Positions 1 through 6,880 of a DNA stretch of 22,900 nucleotides are shown piece by piece. Both the position numbers and the translations under genes were made by a program. Each line of letters opens with the position of its first letter. Positions within the stretch are counted from its first letter, which is position 1. This DNA is from JAZUOT01 sp045604805 (GTDB lineage: Bacteria > Bacillota > Clostridia > Oscillospirales > Acutalibacteraceae). The notes under the pieces were generated by a model. The model did no database searches. It was given only the letters and a program-made list of their open reading frames with translations, and had not been told where the DNA came from. The stretch spans positions 1-22,900 of the forward strand of contig JAZUOT010000010.1 of assembly GCA_045604805.1 (NCBI GenBank), written 5' to 3'.

Positions 1-89
1 TCCATGCTGTCAATATTGGCTATCTGGAGCAATTCTCGAATCTTCTCCCGACGAGCTATCTCTTCTAGTTTTCTCTTTCTTCTTCCCAT
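1..89 (-). CDS. Transposase N-terminus, probably IS256/mutator family (partial, runs off the left edge)
   Basis: An open frame starts with ATG at 89 and continues off the window after 29 codons. It encodes a very basic N-terminus (MGRRKRKLEEIARREKIREL, then LQIANIDSM). An AGGA ribosome binding site lies about 9 bases upstream (GAGGATTTACAAATG). A basic start followed by a short helix leading toward 'S-M-D-D-I-Q' is what I recall from IS256-family transposases of Clostridia. The DNA upstream (135-161) contains TTGTGTAAAC, a core common in IS256-family terminal repeats. Only the first 29 residues are visible, so the catalytic DDE residues cannot be checked and the family call is an inference. 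It appears to sit inside an older IS1-like gene. Confidence 0.55.
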   Translation of the reverse strand, partial: MGRRKRKLEEIARREKIRELLQIANIDSM

Positions 90-134
90 TTGTAAATCCT
101 CATATGTATTGTTTCTATTCTACAACCAATCTGA

Positions 135-161
135 GGTTTACACAATATTTGGGATTATATC
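135..161 (-). repeat. Probable terminal inverted repeat (left end) of an IS256-like element
   Basis: On the minus strand this reads GATATAATCCC, then AAATATTGTGTAAACC. IS256-family ends typically carry a TGTGTAAA core about 20 bases inside the tip. The similarity to the broken IS1-like reading frame stops just where this repeat begins (about 162), which suggests the element inserted there. The partner repeat would lie beyond the left edge, so the repeat itself is not verified. Confidence 0.4.
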
Positions 162-531
162 ATTCAACTATCTGGCGATCATCTCTGCTTACCAGAGTTA
201 TCACATAAATCCTGTTTTTTTATAAAACTGTATAACTCATAATTGTTCGTTTAATACTTCTTTTTCCTTTATTTGCTTTTATCGTTTAAGTATCCAATAT
301 AAACACATATTTTTTCCTATTCCAAGTATTCTTCCTACTGCGCGGCTGCTATTTCCCTCCACGTAATAACTTTATTACCATTTCTTTTGTTTCTTCACTA
401 TGTCCTATTCCTTTGGGTTTTAGCGTATGCACTTTCCCAAATTTCTTGCATTTATATCTTCGACTTACCAACACTGTTTTTCCTGCTTTCATTTGTCCTC
501 CTTCAGCGTTACAATTTTCACATTTTTTCAT
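162..531 (-). pseudogene. Decayed IS1-like transposase (InsA/InsB-type) remnant
   Basis: Reading from 531 leftward, a 60-codon frame begins MKKCENCNAEGG and continues RRYKCKKFGK, which resembles the zinc-ribbon N-terminus of IS1-family InsA. The last metal ligand is Phe instead of Cys (C-x2-C ... C-x2-F). The frame stops at 349. The similarity continues in another frame (EGNSSRAVGRILGIGKNMCL, then YWILKR), which looks like the helix-turn-helix. It then shifts frame again into YELYSFIKK and NRIYVITLVSRDDRQIVE, which looks like the first catalytic segment of the InsB part. There Tyr stands where Asp of a 'DELYTF' motif is expected. At least two frameshifts plus stops mean the gene is dead. It is truncated at about 162 by the putative IS256-like end. 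Confidence 0.6.
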
Positions 532-561
532 CTTGTTATATCGCGGACTCTCTCGTGTTTT

Positions 562-1485
562 TTAATCAAAGTTTGTTTCGATAATTTTTTCACAGCAAGC
601 TGGAGAATACAAGAAATGGTCCATATGTTTGTCTTTAAAAAAATATTTAGGATTCATTAATGCATTTCTTTCCTCAAAGGTATTTATGATAACGAGCTTA
701 ATTTTCATTTTTTGAGGTATTATGTTCTTGATGTAGACGCTGACTAGTTGCTTTGGTTTTATGTTTTCATGATATTCCGCCAGACCGGCTAGATTTGGCA
801 TGAGCTCAATAAAAATTCCATAATCTTCTACAGAACGGACAATGCCAGTGACAGTTTCTCCCGGTGAAAACATTTCTGCATTTTCGCTCCAACTGCCTAG
901 CAATTCCTTGTGGCTTAGGCAAATCCTATCGTTATTGTATCCCTTGACTATAGCATTTATATCCATATCTACGGTGAAGCGTTCCCGTGGATGATCTATG
1001 CGTGATATGGATATGAAGTCTATAGGAATAAGCGAAATTATTCCACATCCTATATCTGCAAAAGCGCCAAAACTTTCCAAGTGGGTTATACGAGCTTTTA
1101 TTACATCTCCGCTTCTCAGGTTTGATATATATTCTGTTTTGCACTTTTCCTGAGCAGATTTTCTAGAAAGAATCGCAATATCTTTTCCATTTTTATCTTT
1201 TTTAAAACTGCTGATAGTAAAGCTAACAGCTTTATTGACTCTTGAAATTAATGCAATATCTTTAACACGTCCATCGGATATGCCTATAGCACCTTCATCG
1301 CGGGGTATTATGCCCTGTAAACATCCAAGATCTACAATCAAATTGTGTTTTTTGTCGCACAATATGGCACGTGCTTCTAAGATTTCATTATTTTTGTAAG
1401 CTTCATAAAGCGAATCCTTTGAAAACATAGCGTTTTTATTTTTAGTGCTATTTATAAGCTGGCCCTCTGGATAGAAGTCAATCAT
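562..1485 (-). CDS. S1 RNA-binding domain protein (ribosomal protein S1 homologue)
   Basis: A 307-residue cytoplasmic protein with three S1-type OB-fold repeats at about residues 33-110, 123-195 and 206-270. The second repeat carries the classic pattern (GDVIKARITHLESFGAFADI) and the third repeats it (GETVTGIVRSVEDYGIFIEL). Single-stranded RNA binding in translation or RNA metabolism is the expected role. A compact S1 protein with the opening 'YPEG.LIN' is typical, as I recall it, of Ruminococcaceae, where it is annotated as ribosomal protein S1. It is shorter than the four- to six-repeat S1 of other bacteria. The ATG at 1485 has a GGAGG ribosome binding site 8 bases upstream. The last 35 residues are an unconserved-looking tail containing a Cys-Cys pair. 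It lies downstream of spoIIP but is separated from it by a terminator, so it is probably transcribed alone. Confidence 0.85.
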   Translation of the reverse strand: MIDFYPEGQLINSTKNKNAMFSKDSLYEAYKNNEILEARAILCDKKHNLIVDLGCLQGIIPRDEGAIGISDGRVKDIALISRVNKAVSFTISSFKKDKNGKDIAILSRKSAQEKCKTEYISNLRSGDVIKARITHLESFGAFADIGCGIISLIPIDFISISRIDHPRERFTVDMDINAIVKGYNNDRICLSHKELLGSWSENAEMFSPGETVTGIVRSVEDYGIFIELMPNLAGLAEYHENIKPKQLVSVYIKNIIPQKMKIKLVIINTFEERNALMNPKYFFKDKHMDHFLYSPACCEKIIETNFD

Positions 1486-1554
1486 CTTTTATTCCTCCGT
1501 TATTTAACTAAATAATTTATATGGTGGAATAAAGTGTATTAGAATCATAATAAT

Positions 1555-1574
1555 GTTTTAAAAGCTTTTAAAAC
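1555..1574. repeat. Perfect 20-bp palindrome upstream of the S1-domain gene
   Basis: GTTTTAAAAGCTTTTAAAAC is its own reverse complement over all 20 bases. It lies about 70 bases upstream of the S1-domain gene start, in the intergenic space behind the spoIIP terminator. It could be a dimeric repressor operator overlapping the promoter, or a chance AT-rich palindrome. No protein is assigned to it. Confidence 0.5.
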
Positions 1575-1676
1575 TTATTTACTTACTTAATTTTTTACTT
1601 TATTTGAGTAAGAAGCAATGGAAATAAAATTTAAATTTTATTGTATTTCATTTTATAGATTCGTTATAAGATCAAA

Positions 1677-1713
1677 CAAAAAGCTTCACAAGCAGATTAA
1701 ACAGAGCTTTTTG
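1677..1713 (-). terminator. Intrinsic terminator of spoIIP
   Basis: On the minus strand, beginning one base after the spoIIP stop codon, the arms CAAAAAGCT and AGCTTTTTG pair perfectly over 9 bp around a 19-base loop. The second arm supplies the U-run. The loop is large, so the hairpin is weak, but its position directly behind the gene supports the call. Confidence 0.5.
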
Positions 1714-1714
1714 C

Positions 1715-2917
1715 CTACAAATTAATAACTACATCTGCTATTGCATCACCTAACATTTCTCCGCTTTTTAATGCTTCTTCCAAAGTATTTACATCTGTCC
1801 CAACTTCAATTAATATTGAACCTTTTGTTGCGTTCAGATTATATTGTCTATCGCAAAATTTTAGAGATCTGGCCATCCCAGGATAATTATCAGCTATATT
1901 CTTTTGGATTTTCAGGCCGAATCTCAAGTTTTGCCTCCAATCAGGGAAATTTGATACACCATTTTCTCCACATCCGCATATTATCATGATTTGCGCAGCT
2001 TTCCCAGACTTTGAATCAAATACTGTTTTACTGCGATTCGTCGTACTACCTATCGCATCTCTATGTATGTCTATTGCGGCTACTATACTTGGATATTTTT
2101 CTAAGATCGTATGTATAGTATCTTCAGAACGGTAGTACGAACCATTATAGCTTGGATTATCATGAATAGTCGTATCATGCACCACACTTATCCCTCTTTT
2201 TTGTAGTTGTTTGCAAATATTTTCACCAACCGCCGCTACACTATATTCTTTTTCTGTTGTTCTGGAATAGTAACTGGCAGGAAATACATTGCTATTGCTT
2301 GGCATGTAAGATTCTGTTGTATGAGTATGATATATCAAAATCTGAGGTTCTTCACTGTTTATATTAAAATTAAGTTCTGGATTTTCACTTAATTCAGAAG
2401 CTATATCTATAGGCGTTTTTGAATAATTTTTAACGAATACATTTTCGTAACTGTCGCCTTCATTCGCAATATTTCTTTCTGTAACGCTGTATACATTTTC
2501 TCCCTCTGCAGGAACAATATTAGGGATTGCTATAGGGATAATATTCTGAGTGTCGCTACAAGTTTCTATTAAAACTGCTTTTGAATTTTTTGTAGTATTC
2601 ACATTTTCATTAACTACTTTTTCTTCAATCTGTTGAGCCTCAACCGGTCGGCTTTCTTCTTTTTCCTCCCATTCTAAAGAAGCATCAAGCAAGATATTTT
2701 TTGCACCATCTGGCATGACTAATCCAGCTACAGCTGTACTAAACTCATTGCTATTTGAACCCAAAATTTCCGGTAATTCGTGAATAAAACAGTACAAGCA
2801 TACCATAAAGCATAAAGCTGAACTAAATAAATTAATAGATTTTTTTAATAGCCTTATTAATCTTATCTTTTTTTCAGTGTAATAATTTCTATATTTTTTC
2901 CTGTATATTAAACGCAT
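1715..2917 (-). CDS. spoIIP: Stage II sporulation protein P (SpoIIP), peptidoglycan amidase/endopeptidase
   Basis: SpoIIP is the cell-wall hydrolase that, with SpoIID and SpoIIM, drives septal peptidoglycan thinning and engulfment of the forespore. With the ATG at 2917 the protein has 400 residues, close to the 401 of Bacillus subtilis SpoIIP. It has a basic cytoplasmic N-terminus, one membrane anchor at about 28-45, an acidic low-complexity linker and a C-terminal amidase_3-like domain. Zinc-ligand and catalytic motifs are visible: ILIYHTHTTESY (His197, Glu202), AAIDIHRDA (His285) and LIEVGTD (Glu371). The frame is open to 3052, but that extension has no ribosome binding site and runs into the end of an IS5-like remnant, so I reject it. 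An ATG at 2935 is the alternative; neither has a good Shine-Dalgarno sequence. The gpr neighbour found in B. subtilis is absent here. Confidence 0.88.
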   Translation of the reverse strand: MRLIYRKKYRNYYTEKKIRLIRLLKKSINLFSSALCFMVCLYCFIHELPEILGSNSNEFSTAVAGLVMPDGAKNILLDASLEWEEKEESRPVEAQQIEEKVVNENVNTTKNSKAVLIETCSDTQNIIPIAIPNIVPAEGENVYSVTERNIANEGDSYENVFVKNYSKTPIDIASELSENPELNFNINSEEPQILIYHTHTTESYMPSNSNVFPASYYSRTTEKEYSVAAVGENICKQLQKRGISVVHDTTIHDNPSYNGSYYRSEDTIHTILEKYPSIVAAIDIHRDAIGSTTNRSKTVFDSKSGKAAQIMIICGCGENGVSNFPDWRQNLRFGLKIQKNIADNYPGMARSLKFCDRQYNLNATKGSILIEVGTDVNTLEEALKSGEMLGDAIADVVINL

Positions 2918-3037
2918 AATAAAAAATACTTTCATCCTTAAATTTATAACTATTAATTTTATGTGTGAAAAGTATTTTATTATTACACAAATGGAAATAA
3001 TTTTGACAGCATTCCCGTAAAAAAAGGAGCACCAATT

Positions 3038-3362
3038 AAGAAACCTCTGCACAAAAGTCCATCAATCCGTTTCAGCTGAATAAATTAGCTTTTTTAGACT
3101 TTGGTATAGCAAATATATGGTAAATTAGGCATTATTTTATTGTTTTTATGTTAATTTTTCTCAAAATGGTCTTTACCTCTGCATCGGACTAAATAAAGTT
3201 TTCGCCCATGATTTCCAAGAATTCCTCTCGTTTTGTTCTCTTCTTACGAAAGCTATATTCGATATCCGTAAATGTTCCTTGCTTCATTACCATGCACCAC
3301 CATCAATTTTTTAGCCTTATACACTGCCTTTATGATAATGTCTATTACGGTAGAGGTTTTTT
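3038..3362 (-). mobile_element. IS5-family element remnant, internally deleted
   Basis: About 325 bases flanked by an imperfect inverted repeat: AAGAAACCTCTGC at 3038-3050 and AGAGGTTTTTT at 3352-3362. Tips of the form 'RAACCTCTGCA' are familiar from IS5-family ends. Between them lies only the first 32 codons of a transposase, then a stop. No full transposase fits, so the element is a deletion derivative. The left repeat overlaps the spurious upstream extension of the spoIIP frame, so the element landed about 120 bases upstream of the spoIIP start and may have replaced part of its promoter region. Confidence 0.5.
3189..3287 (-). pseudogene. IS5-family transposase N-terminal fragment
   Basis: ATG at 3287 opens a 32-codon frame that reads MKQGTFTDIEYSFRKKRTKR followed by EEFLEIMGENFI and a TAG stop. 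The 'F-x-D-I-E-Y-x-x-R-K-x-x-T-x-R-E-x-F-L' pattern matches, as I recall it, the start of many IS5-family transposases. A full protein would have 300 residues or more, so nearly everything, including the DDE catalytic core, is missing. Weak similarity may continue past the stop (SDAEVKTILRKI). It is non-functional. Confidence 0.5.
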
Positions 3363-3377
3363 AGATTTTAAATTCAG

Positions 3378-3408
3378 AATAATTAATTGTACAATACCAT
3401 TAATTATT
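3378..3408 (-). terminator. AT-rich hairpin downstream of the histidine kinase, possible terminator
   Basis: AATAATTAAT at 3378-3387 pairs perfectly with ATTAATTATT at 3399-3408 across an 11-base loop, about 65 bases beyond the kinase stop codon. The stem contains only A-T pairs and has no clear U-run, so its activity as a terminator is doubtful. It could also be a remnant of mobile DNA. The rest of 3363-3470 shows no gene or other structure I can name. Confidence 0.25.
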
Positions 3409-3470
3409 ATTCAGCCAGTATTTGAGCAACTTCACTTTTATGTTTTGCCGTTTATTCTAAAGTCATACTA

Positions 3471-4928
3471 TTATTTTCCTAACTTTTTATTAAAATAAAC
3501 AGAAAATATACAACATTCAGCCTTTTTGCTTTTAACAGTAATATCACCTGTATGCAAATGCATGATAGATTTTGCTATATAGAGTCCTAAACCCATACCA
3601 CTTCTATCTTCACTTCTAGAGCTATCTAGTTTGTAGAATTTATCAAAAACAAACGGCACTTTATCTTGAGGAATACCATTGCAACTATTTTGTATATTTA
3701 TTATTATATTGTCGTTATTTTCTTCATGAGAAATTTTTATATATTTATCATTATTTGAAAATTTGACTGCATTTTCTATCAAGTTATAAAGCACTTGATA
3801 AAGCATATCGTAATCGCCTTTTATTTTGAGACTTGTTAAATCTTCCAAACCTTGTATTGAAATATTTTTCTGTTTTAGTTTATATTCAAATGTAGTACAT
3901 ATTTTTTTGATAAGTTCCGCTATATCTAAACTAGTAATATTCATTTTAATATTATTACTGTCTATTACCGAAAGATCTTGCATAGTTTTCACAAGTCTAG
4001 ATAATCTTTTAACCTCCTCACTTACTATTTCCAGATAGTAAGCCTGTTTATCTTGCGGTATAGTTCCATCTAAAATTCCATCAATAAAACCTGTTATAGT
4101 GGTCATCGGAGTTTTAAGCTCATGAGAAACATTAGAAACAAAAGTACGCCTAACGTTTTCAAATGCTTCCACTGATGCGGCCATATTATTAAATGTTTTC
4201 GCTAAATCTCCTACTTCATCGTTGCTATTAACTGTAACCCTTCTAGAAAAATCCCCTTCTGTAAAACTTTTAGCTGCTTGTGACATTTCTTTTAAGGGAT
4301 TTACCAGGCGAGCTGAGAAATACCAAGAAATGAAGTACGAAACAGCTAAAGCTATTAACATGGCTATTACAAACACGACAAAACATATATGAACCAAAGA
4401 ATTCACATCTTGGTGGCTAGAACAAACGAAAACACAGCCCACTGTGCGTGTAGAGTCAAATGATGTAAATTCTAAGGTTTTTGCCGAAACATAAGACGGC
4501 TTTGCAAATAAATAATCAAGAGCAGAAGTAGAAAAATAATTTTTACTTTTTAATACGTCATTTATCACTTCAGAATTTATTTTCTGTTCGAACTTAGCTC
4601 TTTGCAAAGCTCCGTCTGAACACATCAAAATATTTCCGTTTATATCGCTTATTAATACACTCGTACCATTACTCAGATAGAAAATATTGAGCATATTTTG
4701 CAACATCATAGAGTTAGAAATATTGAAACCCGTATTATCTTCGTAAATACTATTTTCTACTAAATCACATATATAGTCAGAGCTTTCTGAGAGCGCATTT
4801 TGCTTTTGCTTTTTCTCGAAAACTAACAAAAATGAAAACACCAATATTCCTACTAAAAAAAAGCTAGTAACTATAACTAGCATATTAGAAAATATAGTTT
4901 TTTTTAAAATACTATTTTGTATCATCAT
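3471..4928 (-). CDS. Membrane sensor histidine kinase (HAMP, HisKA, HATPase)
   Basis: A 485-residue two-component sensor kinase that phosphorylates the response regulator encoded immediately upstream; their genes overlap by 4 bases (ATGA). Visible parts are TM1 at about 13-36, an extracellular sensor region at 40-178, TM2 at about 179-202, HAMP at about 203-256, and the HisKA H-box with FVSNVSHELKTP (phospho-acceptor His269). The ATPase domain has an N-box (NLIENAVKFS, 382-391) and a G2 box (GMGLGLYIAKS). In the G1 box the usual D-x-G-x-G-I reads N-S-C-N-G-I at 415-420, so the adenine-contacting Asp is Asn and the first Gly is Cys. Organisation matches PhoR/ResE-type kinases. The ligand is unknown. 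Linkage to ABC exporter and cation-exporter genes suggests an envelope or metal stress signal. Confidence 0.9.
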   Translation of the reverse strand: MMIQNSILKKTIFSNMLVIVTSFFLVGILVFSFLLVFEKKQKQNALSESSDYICDLVENSIYEDNTGFNISNSMMLQNMLNIFYLSNGTSVLISDINGNILMCSDGALQRAKFEQKINSEVINDVLKSKNYFSTSALDYLFAKPSYVSAKTLEFTSFDSTRTVGCVFVCSSHQDVNSLVHICFVVFVIAMLIALAVSYFISWYFSARLVNPLKEMSQAAKSFTEGDFSRRVTVNSNDEVGDLAKTFNNMAASVEAFENVRRTFVSNVSHELKTPMTTITGFIDGILDGTIPQDKQAYYLEIVSEEVKRLSRLVKTMQDLSVIDSNNIKMNITSLDIAELIKKICTTFEYKLKQKNISIQGLEDLTSLKIKGDYDMLYQVLYNLIENAVKFSNNDKYIKISHEENNDNIIINIQNSCNGIPQDKVPFVFDKFYKLDSSRSEDRSGMGLGLYIAKSIMHLHTGDITVKSKKAECCIFSVYFNKKLGK

Positions 4929-5638
4929 TCATATCGCGATATATTAGTTTGAAATTTATATCCTACTCCCCATACAGTCTTGAGCTCCCATTCGCTAGAA
5001 ACATTCTGTAATTTTTCGCGCAGTCTTTTTATATGAACATCCACCGTACGTGAATCACCAAAATACTCCGTACCCCATACCTCATCCAAAAGCTGATTTC
5101 TAGAAAAAACTTTATTCGGATTTCTCAACATAAAATATAAAAGTTCCATCTGTTTGGGAGGAACATCCACTTTTTTATCGTCTATCAAAAGCTCATACTT
5201 ATCAAGATCTATTTTCAATTTATCGTATTGTAACTTAGCACTAAAGGCACTGTCAGCTTGTTTTGCCTTGCACCTACGTAAGACAGCCTTTATCCTAGCC
5301 ATGACTTCTTTCATTTCAAAAGGCTTGACTATGTAATCATCTGCTCCTAGTTCCAGTCCTTTTATTTTATCAAAAGATTCATCTTTTGCGGTGAGCATTA
5401 TTATTGGACAGTCACTTTTTTTCCGTATATCTTTACAAATTTCAAAACCGTTTTTGCCGGGCAGCATGACGTCCAGCAGTACTAGATCAAATTGCTCTTT
5501 TTCAAATAAGCTTAAAGCTATTTTACCGTCATAAGCCAAAACGGATTCAAAATTTTCTTTGTCTAAATATAATTTGATAAGTTCACAGATATTCTTGTCA
5601 TCATCAACAAGTAAAACTTTAGAACAACTCTCCGACAT
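4925..5638 (-). CDS. OmpR/PhoB-family response regulator
   Basis: A 237-residue DNA-binding regulator. The receiver domain spans about residues 6-120, with the acidic pocket VLLVDDD (12-14), the phospho-acceptor Asp56 in LVLLDVMLPG, the switch Thr in IIMLTAKDE and the conserved Lys in DDYIVKPFE. A winged-helix Trans_reg_C domain follows (about 135-235, ending with the typical VWGVGYKF). I chose the ATG at 5638 because TTGGAGAC lies 9 bases upstream; an in-frame TTG at 5653 overlaps that ribosome binding site and is less likely. The stop overlaps the kinase start by 4 bases, so the two are translationally coupled. The gene begins 61 bases behind the cation transporter gene and may share its transcript. 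Targets cannot be told from sequence; the ABC exporter and transporter genes upstream are natural candidates. Confidence 0.92.
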   Translation of the reverse strand: MSESCSKVLLVDDDKNICELIKLYLDKENFESVLAYDGKIALSLFEKEQFDLVLLDVMLPGKNGFEICKDIRKKSDCPIIMLTAKDESFDKIKGLELGADDYIVKPFEMKEVMARIKAVLRRCKAKQADSAFSAKLQYDKLKIDLDKYELLIDDKKVDVPPKQMELLYFMLRNPNKVFSRNQLLDEVWGTEYFGDSRTVDVHIKRLREKLQNVSSEWELKTVWGVGYKFQTNISRYE

Positions 5639-5699
5639 GGTGTTTGTCTCCAATTAAAAGCGCGAATAAAATATTTTTTTACAGTTTTATTAAAAAGAA

Positions 5700-6869
5700 C
5701 TACGCTTTGACATAGGGTCTATCAATCTCAATAATTGAATAATGATTATCCCATTTTTTTATTATAAGCTCAGATATTTTTTCCTTTATCTGGCTATCGC
5801 TCATTTCTATTTTATGAGGGACAACTACGTCAAAAATCAGGTTTGTATGTGTAGGCCCTGGAACTAAACGAAAATCATGTATAGTGTTATCCTCGTTTAT
5901 CTGCTTGACAAGCTTTAAAACCTCATCCCTCATAATTGTAACTCTTTCATTATTTTCTTCTATTGGGTCCATATGTATTATTGCTTCACAATTTAATTTT
6001 TCTTTTAAATCTTTTTCTATAGTATCGATAGTATCGTGAATCTTAAAGATATCCCCTTCTCCATTTACTTCCGCATGAAGTGATATCATAACACGTCCCG
6101 GACCATAATCATGTACTATAAGATCATGTACCCCTTTGACATCATCGTAAGATAATACTATTTTCTCTATTTTTTCAACATCTTCTTTTTTTGCAGCTTT
6201 TCCCATAAGCTGATCAAGTGTCCCTTTTGCTGAACTAACACCTGCATACAAGATAAATATAGCTACTAGCATTCCACAGAAACCATCGATATTCATTCCT
6301 ACAAAATGGTTTATAAACAAACATACCAAAACGACAGAAGTAGAAAGTGAATCGCTAAGGCTATCTAGAGCCGTAGCTTTCATCCCACTTGAGTTTATTT
6401 TTTTTCCAATAACCATATTGTAAAAAAACATATAAAATTTAACACATACCGATACAACAAGTATGATAATAGGGATAAGCCCAAAATTAACTTCGTGTGG
6501 GTGGATAATACTATCCAGAGATGTCCTGGCAAGCTCAAACCCAACAACAATTATGATAGAAGAAACAGCCAAACCAGATAAATACTCCATTCTTCCGTGA
6601 CCAAAAGGATGGTCTGGATCTGGCTTTTTGCTCGCTAATTTGAAACCTAGTAGAGTAATTAATGACGAGCCTATATCAGACAAATTATTAAAGGCATCCG
6701 CTATTATAGATATAGATCCACTAAAAATCCCAGCAAAATATTTTATGCCAAACAATAATATGTTTAAAAATATCCCAAATACGCTACAAATAACACCATA
6801 TCTATGTCTTATCTCTGATTCCGACATGGAGTCTTCTTTTATGAAGATCCTTTTAAGTATAGACAGCAT
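5700..6869 (-). CDS. Cation diffusion facilitator family exporter, MntE-like (likely Mn2+)
   Basis: A 389-residue inner-membrane divalent cation/proton antiporter. Six membrane segments occupy about residues 28-215, followed by a cytoplasmic ferredoxin-like CDF domain (about 225-305) and an extra C-terminal domain to 389. The TM2 motif ADAFNNLSD gives N61-x3-D65 and the TM5 motif DSLSD gives D169-x3-D173. From memory, an Asn-Asp-Asp-Asp site is the arrangement described for the manganese exporter MntE, while zinc exporters usually have His in TM2 or TM5. The conserved HPFGHGRMEY loop follows TM2. The ATG at 6869 has TAGGAGA as its ribosome binding site, overlapping the stop codon of the upstream ABC gene 11 bases away, so co-translation is very likely. 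Substrate specificity is inference; the family is certain. Confidence 0.88.
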   Translation of the reverse strand: MLSILKRIFIKEDSMSESEIRHRYGVICSVFGIFLNILLFGIKYFAGIFSGSISIIADAFNNLSDIGSSLITLLGFKLASKKPDPDHPFGHGRMEYLSGLAVSSIIIVVGFELARTSLDSIIHPHEVNFGLIPIIILVVSVCVKFYMFFYNMVIGKKINSSGMKATALDSLSDSLSTSVVLVCLFINHFVGMNIDGFCGMLVAIFILYAGVSSAKGTLDQLMGKAAKKEDVEKIEKIVLSYDDVKGVHDLIVHDYGPGRVMISLHAEVNGEGDIFKIHDTIDTIEKDLKEKLNCEAIIHMDPIEENNERVTIMRDEVLKLVKQINEDNTIHDFRLVPGPTHTNLIFDVVVPHKIEMSDSQIKEKISELIIKKWDNHYSIIEIDRPYVKA

Positions 6870-6880
6870 ATTCCTATCTC

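Noticed and set aside
2936..3052. The N-terminal extension of SpoIIP to a start at 3052
   Set aside because: No ribosome binding site; the extension overlaps the end of an IS5-like remnant and would place a 45-residue hydrophobic stretch before the normal basic N-terminus.
3208..3498. A 96-codon + strand open frame upstream of the kinase end
   Set aside because: It runs antisense through the IS5-like transposase fragment and into the kinase 3' end; the minus-strand reading explains the region better.
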